From assembly GCF_001307295.1 (NCBI RefSeq), contig NZ_CP012700.1, positions 127,001 through 191,000 on the forward strand: a DNA stretch of 64,000 bases. Reading direction: 5' to 3'. The notes beneath the pieces were generated by a model, which was given only the letters and a program-made list of their open reading frames with translations, had not been told where the DNA came from and did no database searches. Below, in pieces: positions 38,059 to 46,872 of this stretch (position 1 is the stretch's first letter; the number at the start of each line of letters is the position of its first letter). The stretch is from Sphingopyxis macrogoltabida. Lineage in GTDB: Bacteria > Pseudomonadota > Alphaproteobacteria > Sphingomonadales > Sphingomonadaceae. Made by a program: the position numbers and the translations under genes.

Positions 38059-38349
38059 TTATTTCTTGGCTTCGGCGGGCGGCTGGGTGTCGCCGACGCC
38101 GGTTTCCGACGGTGCGATCTCGCCATTGTCGTCCATCGCGTTGGCCTTTTCCTCTCCCTGTTCTTCGACGACGTCGGCCTTCTTTTCCATGGCTTCCTTG
38201 GCCGGACCTTCGGGCATGGCGTCGGCCTGATCGTCGATGGCGTCGGCCTGTGCCTCGGCCTGATCCTCTACCTTGTCGGCGGCGGGGCTCTGACAAGCGC
38301 CGAGCGCAAGGGCCGACGTGGCGGCGAGAGCGATAACGAACTTACGCAT
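38059..38349 (-). CDS. Small acidic lipoprotein, unknown function
   Basis: A 96-residue product with a lipoprotein signal (IALAATSALALGAC, Cys near residue 19). The mature part is very acidic, charged and probably helical: DKVEDQAEAQADAIDDQADA, then KEAMEKKADVVEEQGEEKA. This is the look of small sphingomonad and rhizobial envelope lipoproteins of unknown role, loosely like coiled-coil Lpp or entericidin-type proteins. It is monocistronic with its own terminator. Confidence 0.8.
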   Translation of the reverse strand: MRKFVIALAATSALALGACQSPAADKVEDQAEAQADAIDDQADAMPEGPAKEAMEKKADVVEEQGEEKANAMDDNGEIAPSETGVGDTQPPAEAKK

Positions 38350-38490
38350 ATTGAGTGACTCCCAAAGTTGACTCTGGGGCTTAACGCGGGATGAACGTCA
38401 GGGTTGCGAAGTTTCTGCTGTCGATGGCAAATGGAATTGATTTTGCTTGTAAAAATTCATGACGGCGAGGCCCGTATGCGTTCGCCAGGC

Positions 38491-38522
38491 AAAAAAGAGG
38501 GCGCCGAAGCGCCCTCTTCTTT
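38491..38522 (-). terminator. Terminator downstream of sciP
   Basis: GAGGGCGC-CGAA-GCGCCCTC is a perfect 8-bp stem with a tetraloop. It is followed on the minus strand by TTTTTTGCC, 21 bp beyond the sciP stop. A weaker T-rich stretch on the plus side may make it bidirectional. Confidence 0.9.
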
Positions 38523-38542
38523 CAGGTTGCGCAGAGCCTGCG

Positions 38543-38848
38543 TCAGAAGCGCTGCTGGCGCTCGTACAGGTCGCGGTAATGCTGGATGCGCGTGACGCGC
38601 AGCCCCGGCATGCCGCTGCGATCGATCGACCGCTGCCAGCTCGCAAACTCCTCGAGCGTCAGGCTGTAGCGCTCGCACGCTTCGTCGACGGTCAGCAGGC
38701 CGCCATTGACGGCTGCAACGACCTCCGCCTTGCGGCGTACGACCCAGCGCGTCGTGGTCGCGGGGGGCAGCGAGTCGAGCGTCAGCGGCTCCCCGAGGGG
38801 GCCGATGACCTGCGCGGGCCGGATTTTCTGGTTTTCAATCATGTTCAT
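38543..38848 (-). CDS. sciP: SciP-like CtrA inhibitor (DUF1153)
   Basis: A 101-residue protein with the strongly conserved DUF1153 core: VIGPLGEPLTLDSLPP, RWVVRRKAEVVAAVNGGLL, ACERYSLTLEEFASWQRSID and RVTRIQHYRDLYE. In Caulobacter this helix-turn-helix protein (SciP) binds CtrA and represses CtrA-activated genes in G1, linking cell cycle to flagellar and division genes. It is a typical alphaproteobacterial core regulator. The start region overlaps the end of an upstream small ORF (38835-39227). It has its own terminator. Confidence 0.92.
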   Translation of the reverse strand: MNMIENQKIRPAQVIGPLGEPLTLDSLPPATTTRWVVRRKAEVVAAVNGGLLTVDEACERYSLTLEEFASWQRSIDRSGMPGLRVTRIQHYRDLYERQQRF

Positions 38849-39227
38849 TCCATCGTTTCAACGTCGGGGGGATCGGGTTGACCGACGCCGACCGGTTTAA
38901 TTCAGAGGGATTCAACATCGGCTGAAATCCTCTGGTAAACAGGCTGTTCATAGTTTCGGGCAGGGCGTTCACATCGCGGGACAGGTCGAAGAAACGGACC
39001 GGCCGCGGCGCGTTTCCTTGCCCGTCGGCGGCTGCGCCGCCGAGATAATGACGAAGCGCGCCGACCCTTGCGGCGTGCGATTCGCGATTCGACCGCGTCT
39101 GCAGCAGCCGGACGGTCGGCAGCATCGCCTGACGCGCGCTCGATACAGCCAGGATGATGTCGAAACCGGGGTTCGACAGGCTGGCCGCACCGGCGATGCG
39201 CGGAAGATCGGATGGGGCAAGGTTCAT
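38835..39227 (-). CDS. Hypothetical protein overlapping sciP
   Basis: A 130-residue frame whose stop lies 14 bp inside sciP. Codon use is strongly GC3-biased in the first two thirds (coding-like) and weaker near the end. There are no recognised domains; the segment IAGAASLSNPGFDIILAVSSARQ is the only hydrophobic part. AAGGTTCAT is the sequence around the start; the ribosome site is weak. It may be a real co-transcribed gene or an upstream leader of sciP. Otherwise 38849-39360 holds only promoter DNA for sciP and mnmA. Confidence 0.4.
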   Translation of the reverse strand: MNLAPSDLPRIAGAASLSNPGFDIILAVSSARQAMLPTVRLLQTRSNRESHAARVGALRHYLGGAAADGQGNAPRPVRFFDLSRDVNALPETMNSLFTRGFQPMLNPSELNRSASVNPIPPTLKRWNEHD

Positions 39228-39360
39228 ATCGACTCGTCTAGCGGAGACGGCCTAAGGTCCAGTAAATGCCCATTTCAGGCCTTGTTAGCGAAGCTTAACC
39301 CCCGTCAATATTTTGACGCGTGCGGCAGAAAAGCTGGTATTTTTGCGCGCCCATCACTAG

Positions 39361-40506
39361 ATGGCGCGCATCATGGCCACCGCATTTTCCCCCACCGGGC
39401 TCGCCCGGGGCGACTTCCAGCTCGATGATCCGCTGAAGGACCGGCGGATCGTCGTTGCGATGTCGGGCGGAGTCGATTCGAGCGTGGTCGCGGCGCTGGC
39501 TGCGCGGTCGGGTGCCGAGGTGATCGGCGTGACGCTGCAGCTTTACGATCATGGCGCGAAGGCGAAGCGGGTCGGGGCCTGCTGTGCCGGGCAGGATATC
39601 CGCGACGCCCGTGCGGTTGCCGACCGGCTGGGCTTTGCGCATCATGTCTATGATCATGAAAGCCGCTTTCGCGACACGGTGATCGACCAGTTTGCCGACG
39701 AATATCTGAGCGGCAGGACGCCGATCCCGTGCGTCCGCTGCAACATGGGGGTGAAGTTCACCGACCTGTTCCGGCTGGCGAAGGACCTCGGTGCCGACTG
39801 TCTGGCGACCGGCCATTATGTGCGGCGGGTGATGGGGCCCGCGGGCGCCGAGCTGCACCGCGCCGTCGATCCGGCGCGCGACCAGAGTTATTTCCTGTTC
39901 GCGACGACGCAGGACCAGCTCGACTTTCTGCGCTTCCCGCTCGGCGGCCTCGAAAAGAGCGTCGTGCGCGAAATCGCGCGTGACCTCGGACTCGGTGTTG
40001 CGGGCAAACCCGATAGTCAGGATATCTGCTTCGTCCCCGACGGCGATTATGCGACGCTGGTCAGGAAGCTGCGCCCCGAAGCGGACGACCAGGGCGATAT
40101 CATCCATGTCGACGGCACGGTGCTGGGCGCACACAAGGGGCTCATCCACTACACCGTCGGCCAGCGGCGGGGGATCGAGATCGGCGGGCAGGCCGAGCCG
40201 CTCTATGTCATCCGACTCGATGCCGAAGCGAAGCAGGTGGTCGTCGGACCGCGCCGCGCGCTCGCGGTGTCAGGGGCCCGGCTGGGCGAAGCGAATTGGC
40301 TGGGCGATGTCGAAGGCCGCGAGGTGCTGGCGAAGGTCCGGAGCATGGCGCGACCGGTAGCGGCGCGGGTGACCGGCGACCGGCTGATCTTCGCAGCACC
40401 GGAATATGGCGTCGCCCCGGGGCAGGCGGCGGTGATCTATGACGCCGCCGACGAGAGCCGCGTGCTCGGCGGCGGCTGGATCGAAGCGACCTTCGCGTCG
40501 GAATAG
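39361..40506 (+). CDS. mnmA: tRNA-specific 2-thiouridylase MnmA
   Basis: A 381-residue enzyme of full length. The PP-loop is [15 protein letters not shown], the catalytic cysteines are in [10 protein letters not shown] (about Cys 122) and [11 protein letters not shown] (about Cys 219), and GHYVRR and [12 protein letters not shown] are conserved. It thiolates U34 of tRNA for Glu, Gln and Lys using ATP and sulfur relay. The first ATG is 39361; ATG 39373 is an alternative. Neither has a strong ribosome site. Confidence 0.95.
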   Translation: MARIMATAFSPTGLARGDFQLDDPLKDRRIVVAMSGGVDSSVVAALAARSGAEVIGVTLQLYDHGAKAKRVGACCAGQDIRDARAVADRLGFAHHVYDHESRFRDTVIDQFADEYLSGRTPIPCVRCNMGVKFTDLFRLAKDLGADCLATGHYVRRVMGPAGAELHRAVDPARDQSYFLFATTQDQLDFLRFPLGGLEKSVVREIARDLGLGVAGKPDSQDICFVPDGDYATLVRKLRPEADDQGDIIHVDGTVLGAHKGLIHYTVGQRRGIEIGGQAEPLYVIRLDAEAKQVVVGPRRALAVSGARLGEANWLGDVEGREVLAKVRSMARPVAARVTGDRLIFAAPEYGVAPGQAAVIYDAADESRVLGGGWIEATFASE

Positions 40507-40557
40507 ATTGAACTTCTCCCCGCAATGCCGCAGCTTCGGCGGTAAGGGAGAAAAACC

Positions 40558-40995
40558 ATGATCAACTGGGTTTTGCGCGGCGCGGTCCTGCTGTGGGCGG
40601 TCTTTTTCGTCATCGTCGGCATGCGGGGATTGTTCGATCCTCTGAGCTATACCGAAACCTTCGGTATCCTCGTCGAGGGTACGGCGACCAACACGATCCG
40701 CGCCGACCTGTCGGCCTTTTTCCTTGTCGCCGCGGGCGCCGCGGCGCTCGGCGCGCTGGTGCCGGGCTGGCTGCGGGCTTTGCTGGTCCCCGCTGCGCTC
40801 TACGGCACGGCGCTCGCGGGCCGCTTGTTCGGCGCGGCGAGCGGCGATCCGGTCAATTCGGGCATCGTCCAGGCAATGATCGTCGAGGCGCTATCTGTGG
40901 CGCTGATGGTTGGGAGCTGGTGGGTGTTGTCGCGCCCGGCGATCGGCTGGAACACCGATGGGGCGAGCGACCCCGAAGGGACTTCGGTGCATTAA
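40558..40995 (+). CDS. DUF4345-like four-helix membrane protein
   Basis: A 145-residue protein with four predicted membrane helices (VLRGAVLLWAVFFVIVGMRG, LSAFFLVAAGAAALGALV, LLVPAALYGTALAGRLFG, VEALSVALMVGSWWVL). The arrangement and length match DUF4345 proteins of unknown function. AAGGGAGAAAAACC precedes the ATG, a good ribosome site. Confidence 0.8.
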   Translation: MINWVLRGAVLLWAVFFVIVGMRGLFDPLSYTETFGILVEGTATNTIRADLSAFFLVAAGAAALGALVPGWLRALLVPAALYGTALAGRLFGAASGDPVNSGIVQAMIVEALSVALMVGSWWVLSRPAIGWNTDGASDPEGTSVH

Positions 40996-41087
40996 GGCGG
41001 AGAAATCGTCGATCCTGTCCTTTCCGTCGGGACTGGGCTATCATCCGCGCGGGTCGCTCCTTGTTTCCAGTGATGGAAGGAGAAACC

Positions 41088-41225
41088 ATGATGTCTGACG
41101 ACGACAAGCGAGGCGGTCCGGATCGACGATCGGACGAGCGGCGGATCGCCGACGATCCTGGGTACAAGGGCCCCGAACGTCGCAAGGGCGACCGCCGGTC
41201 GGGTAAGGATCGCCGGGCGCCCTGA
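41088..41225 (+). CDS. Small arginine- and aspartate-rich protein
   Basis: A 45-residue product from ATG 41088 (or the adjacent ATG 41091) with AAGGAGAAACC as ribosome site. It is almost wholly charged, with repeated D-R-R units: GGPDRRSDERR, GPERRKGDRRSGKDRR. It is likely disordered and nucleic-acid or membrane interacting. The longer reading frame from further upstream runs through the DUF4345 gene in another frame and is spurious. Function unknown. Confidence 0.6.
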   Translation: MMSDDDKRGGPDRRSDERRIADDPGYKGPERRKGDRRSGKDRRAP

Positions 41226-41264
41226 AACCGGGCAGGCCGATCCTGCCGTTCGAGGAGGATTGCC

Positions 41265-41957
41265 ATGACCGAACCGCGCGTACCGCGCCTGACCGTCGAT
41301 ATCGTGTCGGACGTCATGTGCCCTTGGTGCATCATCGGCTGGCTGAAGTTCGAGCGGGTGATGGCGCATTTTGCGGGACGTTTGGACTTTCGCGTCCAGT
41401 GGCATCCGTTCGAGCTCAACCCCGACATGCCGCCGGAGGGCGAGGACGCCGCTGCGCATGTCATGCGCAAATATGGCATCAGCGCCGACCAGAGCCGCGC
41501 GAACAGCGGGCGGATGGCGGGGATTGCCGCCGAGCTTGGCTTTATCTTCAACCGCGGGCCGGATTTCCGGATGCGCAACAGTTTCGATGCGCATCGCCTG
41601 CTGACCTGGGCAGGGGCGCTCGAAGACCCCGAGCAGGAAGCGGCGACCGGCGTGCAAACGGCGCTGAAGCTCGCATTGTTTCGCGCCCATTTCACCGACA
41701 ATCGCGATGTCGGCGACCCGGAGGTGCTGGCCGACGTCGCGGCCTCGGCCGGGCTCGACCGGACGCGGGCGGCGGCGATTCTCGCGAGCGGCGAATTCGG
41801 CGAGATGGTGCGCACCGAGGAAGCCTATTGGGCCGACCAGAATATCACCGGCGTCCCCGCCTTCATCCTCGCCGGACGGATGCTGATCCCCGGCGCGCAG
41901 GACCCCGAAGCCTTTATTCGCGTTATCGAAAATAAGGTGCTGGCGAGCGCCGGTTGA
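41265..41957 (+). CDS. DsbA-family oxidoreductase (FrnE-like)
   Basis: A 230-residue thioredoxin-fold protein without signal peptide. The active site is CPWC in SDVMCPWCIIGW (about residues 24-27); the cis-proline loop is ITGVPAFILAGR near residue 196. This is the cytoplasmic FrnE/2-hydroxychromene-2-carboxylate isomerase group of the DsbA family, acting in disulfide chemistry or glutathione-dependent isomerisation. GAGGAGGATTGCC before the ATG is a strong ribosome site. Confidence 0.9.
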   Translation: MTEPRVPRLTVDIVSDVMCPWCIIGWLKFERVMAHFAGRLDFRVQWHPFELNPDMPPEGEDAAAHVMRKYGISADQSRANSGRMAGIAAELGFIFNRGPDFRMRNSFDAHRLLTWAGALEDPEQEAATGVQTALKLALFRAHFTDNRDVGDPEVLADVAASAGLDRTRAAAILASGEFGEMVRTEEAYWADQNITGVPAFILAGRMLIPGAQDPEAFIRVIENKVLASAG

Positions 41958-42047
41958 GGAACTGCGGCGGGCGGACGGGCGTTTTCAGGCCATCCCCCTT
42001 GCCCGCGCGGGCTTTCCGGTCCGGCGGGCCCAGCTATGGAGCCGGTC

Positions 42048-42359
42048 ATGGCCGATACCCCGCGCAAGCCCGAAGCGGACGCCCCCGAGGCGCTCAACCG
42101 CGAGCAGCAGGACGAAGAGGCGCAGGCACAAACCGTCGCCGAGGCGGCGCGGCGTGAACGCCGGCTGGAAGACAGCGACAAGGTCAAGAGCCGCGACGAG
42201 AGCGACGACGCACAGGATCTGGTCGATCATATGCGCCAGATGGAGCGGTCGGGCCGGGCCGACATGGATGCCTATCGCGGCGAGCGCAGCGACGACGATG
42301 AGGATGGCGAACTCGGCGAAGAGGGTATCGAGGATGACGGGCCGCGCGGCGCGCCCTGA
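42048..42359 (+). CDS. Highly charged hypothetical protein
   Basis: A 103-residue acidic, low-hydrophobicity protein from ATG 42048, which is preceded by TGGAG; ATG 42036 is a longer alternative. EALNREQQDEEAQAQTVAEA and AQDLVDHMRQMERSGRADMD suggest a short coiled coil, and the tail is DDDEDGELGEEGIEDDG. No domain is recognised. Such proteins are common in sphingomonads, often annotated as hypothetical. Confidence 0.65.
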   Translation: MADTPRKPEADAPEALNREQQDEEAQAQTVAEAARRERRLEDSDKVKSRDESDDAQDLVDHMRQMERSGRADMDAYRGERSDDDEDGELGEEGIEDDGPRGAP

Positions 42360-42485
42360 GCCGGTGTTAACGCGAATCCACCGTTAGACTATGGCACCAT
42401 CGCGGACGAGTTTCTGATCCTTTCCTGCCATAGCGGTGGTGCCTTGTTGCGATTTCGCTAACCGCCGCGTGGCAGTGTGAACGGT

Positions 42486-43064
42486 ATGGCCCGCCGTTCC
42501 TCTTATCCATCCGCCCGACGCTATCGACACCCCGGTCGCAAGAGAAGCTCATATCATCGCCGCGGCAGAGCGGGGTTTGCCTTTTGGCTTTTGATTGCGA
42601 TCGCGGGCGGGTTCGGCGGCACGTTGGCGGCGCTTCAATTCGTCGCGAGCCACGAGGCGCGCGCGAGCGGCCTCGCGATTCTGAAAGGCCAGCTCACGAA
42701 TGCGCCGTCCGATCGGCTGAGTGCGCGTTTCGGCGTCTGTCACAGCGGCGGCGGACGCAACTGCGTGGTCGATGGCGACACATTCTGGTTCGAGGGCGAG
42801 AAATACCGGATTGCCGATATCGATACGCCCGAAACCCATCCCGCGCGCTGCGCCGAGGAGGCGGCGCTCGGTGCTGCTGCGACGGAACGATTGAACGGCC
42901 TGCTAAACGCGGGCGAGTTCAGTCTCGATGCGGCCGATCGCGACGTAGACATCCACGGTCGCAAACTGCGTATCGTGACGCGCGGCGGCGAGAGTATCGG
43001 CGAGCGGCTGGTAGCCGAAGGGCTTGCCCGGCCATGGCAGGGGCGTCGCCGTCCGTGGTGTTGA
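42486..43064 (+). CDS. Membrane-anchored thermonuclease (SNase-like) family protein
   Basis: A 192-residue protein with an arginine-rich N-terminus, one transmembrane or signal helix (FAFWLLIAIAGGFGGTLAAL, about 31-50) and a C-terminal staphylococcal-nuclease fold: CVVDGDTFWFEGEKYRIADI, DTPETHPARC, and the late Arg and Glu in GESIGERLVAEGLARPW. Key residues (VDGDTF, R, DTPE) appear intact, so calcium-dependent cleavage of nucleic acid is plausible outside the cytoplasm. The start could also be the upstream GTG (42477). Confidence 0.85.
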   Translation: MARRSSYPSARRYRHPGRKRSSYHRRGRAGFAFWLLIAIAGGFGGTLAALQFVASHEARASGLAILKGQLTNAPSDRLSARFGVCHSGGGRNCVVDGDTFWFEGEKYRIADIDTPETHPARCAEEAALGAAATERLNGLLNAGEFSLDAADRDVDIHGRKLRIVTRGGESIGERLVAEGLARPWQGRRRPWC

Positions 43065-43076
43065 CGGGCTGCGGCG

Positions 43077-43775
43077 TCAGTCTTCGGGCGCGGTCTCGGC
43101 CGGCGCGTCGGGATCCACCCACGGCCCTTCGTCGCGAAGCGGCTTGTTCGGGCCGGCGAGCTGGCGAGCGACGTCGGCGGCGAGCAACTGCGCCACCGGA
43201 TCGCCATCTTTGGCCGCCCATTCATCCCGGCGGGCCGCGAGCGCTGTCGTGCGCTCGCCTTCGGGAAGCTTTGCGACATCGATGTAGAAGCGCACCGCCT
43301 GAAGCCAGGGCGTGTCGTCGGTCAGCACATCCTCCGCCCAGCGGCTGAACGGACCGCCCGCGGGCACCCATTGACCCTCGCGTCGGTCGAGAAAGAAGAG
43401 CAGGCGCGATCCTTTCGGCACCATATAGCGGATGCAGCCGCCGATCTGCGCGAGCGGATGGGCGTTTTCGAGATCGTAGGGGTTGCTGAGAATCGCGAAG
43501 CGGTCGGGTGCGAGGGCGATCGGCAGCGTTGCGGGGGCGTTTGCGAGGTCGCCCTTGAGCGCTGCGATCGGTTTGATGTCGATCCGCATGGTATCGGGCC
43601 CGTCGACCGCATCTATCGGGGTGCCGCCGGTGACCGTCGCGAGCAGGATCATGTCGGCCCCGGCGACAAGTTCCATATTGGTCGGCACGGCATAGCCGGG
43701 GGCAGGCGAGCAGGCGAAGGCGGGAAGGGGCGCAGCGGCGAGCGCGAACACGGCGAACGGAAGGAGGAAACGCAT
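43077..43775 (-). CDS. Hypothetical secreted protein
   Basis: A 232-residue protein with a signal peptide (LLPFAVFALAAAPLPAFAC, cleavage near residue 21; the Cys could be acylated). A compact beta-rich domain follows (VPTNMELVAGADMILLATVT, IDIKPIAALKGDL), then a conserved-looking stretch LAQIGGCIRYMVPKGSRLLF and a helical tail. Short paired cysteines (about 22 and 125) may bond. No known domain is assigned. It is convergent with the thermonuclease gene. Confidence 0.7.
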   Translation of the reverse strand: MRFLLPFAVFALAAAPLPAFACSPAPGYAVPTNMELVAGADMILLATVTGGTPIDAVDGPDTMRIDIKPIAALKGDLANAPATLPIALAPDRFAILSNPYDLENAHPLAQIGGCIRYMVPKGSRLLFFLDRREGQWVPAGGPFSRWAEDVLTDDTPWLQAVRFYIDVAKLPEGERTTALAARRDEWAAKDGDPVAQLLAADVARQLAGPNKPLRDEGPWVDPDAPAETAPED

Positions 43776-43917
43776 CGCACCAGGCTAGCGCGCCGGGGGA
43801 CGCTTGAAAAGCGGCGCGGCTTTCGGGCGGCCTGTCGGATGCCGGGAGCCAAGCGGGATTTAGCGCGTATGGTGCGTACGTCCGCAGGATTGCTGCGGAG
43901 CGCCGAGGAGAATGACC

Positions 43918-44175
43918 ATGGCCGAACATGACCATAGCGCGATCAAGGAACATATGAACGTCGTGGGCGCCGACGGCGTCCATCTGGGCACCGTCGACCA
44001 TCTCGACGGCGAGCGGATCAAGCTGACCAGGGCTGACAGCCCGCAGGCCGAGGACGGACAGGGCGGCAAGCACCATTATATTCCCGCCGGCCTCGTCGCA
44101 TCGGTCGATGGCGATACGGTGCGCCTGTCGGCGACCGCCGCCAACGCAGCCGAATTGTTCGAGGAAGCCGAATAG
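43918..44175 (+). CDS. DUF2171 domain protein
   Basis: An 85-residue protein. The start ATG 43918 is 7 bases from GAGGAG; ATG 43912 is too close. AIKEHMNVVGADGVHLGTVD and HYIPAGLVASVDGDTVRLS are typical of the small DUF2171/PRC-barrel-like fold, which also appears in stress-induced small proteins. It ends upstream of a good terminator. Confidence 0.85.
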   Translation: MAEHDHSAIKEHMNVVGADGVHLGTVDHLDGERIKLTRADSPQAEDGQGGKHHYIPAGLVASVDGDTVRLSATAANAAELFEEAE

Positions 44176-44234
44176 CGGCGACAACCAATAACCAGAGGGC
44201 CGATGGCGCAATCCGGCGCCGCGGCACTGAAACT

Positions 44235-44271
44235 GGCCCGCCCCGTCGCCCCCGGGGCGGGCCATTTTCTT
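44235..44271 (+). terminator. Rho-independent terminator after the DUF2171 gene
   Basis: GGCCCGCCCC-GTCGCCC-then CCGGGGCGGGCC gives a 10-12 bp GC-rich stem, followed by ATTTTCTTT. It lies about 60 bp after the DUF2171 stop. Confidence 0.85.
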
Positions 44272-44333
44272 TGGCGCATCGCTATACCGGTGCCACCAAT
44301 GGACTATGGGTGATTTTTCAACGCTCTGCCGTT

Positions 44334-45926
44334 ATGGAAGGGGCGATGGGAAGCGAGGGGGAAGATCGGGCGCCGTGGGCGCGCGCGGGGCGGGTTGTCG
44401 CCGCGCTGCTGCTGTTCGCGGCCGGCTATGCCATCGCCAACCGTTATCCGCTGACATACAATGTGCTTTATCGCCATGCGGCGGGCGACGCCGAAAGCGC
44501 GGTGCGCGCAATGCTGTTCGTCGGCCTGCAGGGCGGCATATTGCTGATCGCGCTGGCGTTGCTGCCAGGCCGCTGGGCAGCGCTGCTGCTGGCGCTTGCG
44601 GGGACGTCGATCCTCATCAACCATGGCTATAGCGGAATCGTCGGCGAGCCGGTCGACGGCGGCACGCTGGCGTGGATGATCGCCGAGATCGGGCAGGCGG
44701 GCAATGCGGCGGGCGAGTTCGCCACGCCGCTGCTGCTCGCCGGCGCACAGACGGCGGCGGCGCTGGCGCTGCTCGCGGCGGCGCGCTGGCTGCTCCGCAG
44801 CGCGATGACGCTGCCATGGGGGCGCGGGATCGCGGCGGGCGTGATCGCGCTGCTCGCCCTCCCTTCGCTGCTTTATCGTACGGCCGACCTGTGGCCCGAA
44901 GCGGCCGAGCGTAACATTCCGGGCCTCGGCTGGGACCTGCTGACCGCGCCCGCCCCGCCGCCGCGCGCCGCGCCCGAACTCACGCCCGATCCGGCCATCC
45001 AGGCGCCGCGCCATATCGTCTGGCTGATCGACGAAAGCGTCGCTGCGGAACCGTTCACACGGCTGATCGCGCCGAAACTTGCGGCGGTGCCGCATGTCGA
45101 CTTCGGGGTCGCGGCGGCGCTCGGCAATTGCAGCGCCCCGGCACAGGTCGCGCTGCGGTCGGGGGTGGATGTTCGCCGCGCGTCGCCGGCGATCGACCTG
45201 CGCCGGACGCCGTCGATCTGGGCCTATGCGAAGCGCGCCGGCTATCGCACGATGCTGATCGACGGGCAGACGTCGGGCGCGCCGCAGAATCTGCTGCTGG
45301 CGCCCGAACGCGCGCTGATCGACGATTTCCGGCCGATGCCCGGCGGCATCGACACCGATTTGAAGATCGCCGATGCGCTGAACCGGCAGATGAGGGCGCC
45401 GGGGCGGCGCTTCACGCTCGCGGTGCTGCGCGGCGTCCATTTCCAGTATCGCGACCATTATCCGGCGGGGGCGATCCCCGCGGACTCGCCCGCGGCGCTG
45501 CAATATGACACGGCGCTGGGCTGGTCGAAGGGGCGGTTCTTCGAGCGGCTGTTGGCGAGGGTCGATCGCGACACGGTGGCGGTCGTCTACACCTCCGACC
45601 ATGGCCAGAACCTGACCCCCGGCGCGCTGCCGCACTGTAGCCGCGAGGCGGTGCGCGACGAGTTTCGCGTTCCGCTGCTCGCCTTTCTTCCCGATGCGCT
45701 CGCGGCGCGCTATGCCGCCGCGCCGCGCGAAGGCCACTCGGCGAGCCAGATCTTTCCCGCGACGCTCGGCTGGATGGGCTATGATCCCGCCAAGGCTACC
45801 GCGCTCTATGACAACGACCTAACCGAGCCGACTGCGCGCTATGTGTGGTTCGGGCGGACGGTGATCCCGATGGTCAGCGACACACAGGTGTCGCTGACCG
45901 CCGGGACCGCCTTTCCGGGTAACTAG
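44334..45926 (+). CDS. Sulfatase-fold integral membrane protein (phosphoethanolamine-transferase-like)
   Basis: A 530-residue product from ATG 44334. The N-terminal third has five membrane helices (VVAALLLFAAGYAIANRYPL, LQGGILLIALALLP, AALLLALAGTSILINHG, TAAALALLAAARWLL, IAAGVIALLALPSLLY). The C-terminal domain carries alkaline-phosphatase/sulfatase features: HIVWLIDESVAAEPFTRLI, the YTSDHGQNL metal motif and a nucleophile region at AALGNCSAPAQVALRSG. In EptA-type enzymes a Thr nucleophile occupies this position (here Ser or Cys). It probably modifies lipid or cell-surface glycan with a phospho group; the substrate is unclear. Confidence 0.8.
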   Translation: MEGAMGSEGEDRAPWARAGRVVAALLLFAAGYAIANRYPLTYNVLYRHAAGDAESAVRAMLFVGLQGGILLIALALLPGRWAALLLALAGTSILINHGYSGIVGEPVDGGTLAWMIAEIGQAGNAAGEFATPLLLAGAQTAAALALLAAARWLLRSAMTLPWGRGIAAGVIALLALPSLLYRTADLWPEAAERNIPGLGWDLLTAPAPPPRAAPELTPDPAIQAPRHIVWLIDESVAAEPFTRLIAPKLAAVPHVDFGVAAALGNCSAPAQVALRSGVDVRRASPAIDLRRTPSIWAYAKRAGYRTMLIDGQTSGAPQNLLLAPERALIDDFRPMPGGIDTDLKIADALNRQMRAPGRRFTLAVLRGVHFQYRDHYPAGAIPADSPAALQYDTALGWSKGRFFERLLARVDRDTVAVVYTSDHGQNLTPGALPHCSREAVRDEFRVPLLAFLPDALAARYAAAPREGHSASQIFPATLGWMGYDPAKATALYDNDLTEPTARYVWFGRTVIPMVSDTQVSLTAGTAFPGN

Positions 45927-46381
45927 CGGGTTTCGGCCGCCGCGCCGGCCTCGGAGCGCGCCTTGAGCTCGGTCTTGGGCAGCTTGGTCACCAGCCCGTG
46001 CGCGGCGCCTTCGGCGTGGCTGTAGAGCGACGACAGCGGCACATTATAAAGCTTGCCGCCATCGACGACGATCGCCTGATCGCCGTCGATGCTCTGGACG
46101 GTGCCGACGCTGTTGCCCGTGCTGTCGCTCACCTGCGCGCCGGCACGGACATCCTCGCGTGCCGCGAGCTTGAGCTTGGTCGCATCGACCGTATGGTTGA
46201 CGCCTTCATCGACGCGATCGACGGTCTGGCCGACGCGGTCGGTTACCGCGCCGACGGTGCCGGCGGGATTGACGCCGACCTGCGCCCCGGCGTTGATGTC
46301 GGCGACGCCGCCGACTTGGGCGAAGGCGGGGGCGGCGAGCAGGGCGACGCCGGTGGCGAGCAGGCTGAGGGTCTTGCGCAT
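45923..46381 (-). CDS. Secreted PRC-barrel-like protein
   Basis: A 152-residue product with a signal peptide (LSLLATGVALLAAPAFA, cleavage near 21). The mature part contains a repetitive linker (VGVNPAGTVGAVTDRVGQTV) and a short PRC-barrel-like beta region DVRAGAQVSDSTGNSVGTVQ followed by AIVVDGGKLYNVPLSSLY. Function unknown. The stop overlaps the convergent sulfatase-fold gene by 4 bp. It may be an envelope or surface-adhesion associated protein. Confidence 0.75.
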   Translation of the reverse strand: MRKTLSLLATGVALLAAPAFAQVGGVADINAGAQVGVNPAGTVGAVTDRVGQTVDRVDEGVNHTVDATKLKLAAREDVRAGAQVSDSTGNSVGTVQSIDGDQAIVVDGGKLYNVPLSSLYSHAEGAAHGLVTKLPKTELKARSEAGAAAETR

Positions 46382-46501
46382 GACAATATTCCTTCATGTC
46401 CGTTGGGATATGAAGCGAAACCCGGCAGCGGCGGCGGGCGTTGCCCGCGGCGCGGCGGGATGGCGCACCGCTGCGACGAAGCGCCGGCCAGAGCGGTTTG
46501 A

Positions 46502-46651
46502 TCAGTGCGGCTTGGGAGCGGAGCCGATCAGCTTGTTGAGCGTCGCGATGCGCTGGCGCGCCGCGGTCCAGTCGCACTCGGGATGCGCCTGGATCTGGTC
46601 GAGGAGGGTGCGAACCTCCTTGCGGCGGTCGCCTTCGGTTACGGCCTGCAT
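46502..46651 (-). CDS. Small 49-residue protein, unknown function
   Basis: A short ORF with a strong ribosome site (AAAGGAGAAAGCCC before ATG 46651), good GC3 and a plausible globular sequence: GDRRKEVRTLLDQIQAHPEC, then WTAARQRIATLNKLIGSAPK. Two amphipathic helices are likely. It is the same orientation as the PRC-barrel gene, 120 bp upstream of it. It is too short for most gene callers. Confidence 0.6.
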   Translation of the reverse strand: MQAVTEGDRRKEVRTLLDQIQAHPECDWTAARQRIATLNKLIGSAPKPH

Positions 46652-46872
46652 GGGCTTTCTCCTTTCAGGCGCCAGCATAGCATGGATGGCGAGAGTCGCC
46701 GATCGCTTCGCCGCCCGCGCGGCGCCATCCGTCGCGTGTGGCGGCGCCCGATGGTTGGGGCCAGCCTGCCGTATGCATGCCGGTGCGGCGGCGCTAACTT
46801 GTCAAACTTGTCACCGGGGTGCCTTCCAAAACAAGGGGTTAGCGGCGGGAGGGTGGCCGAAGATCGCGGAGA

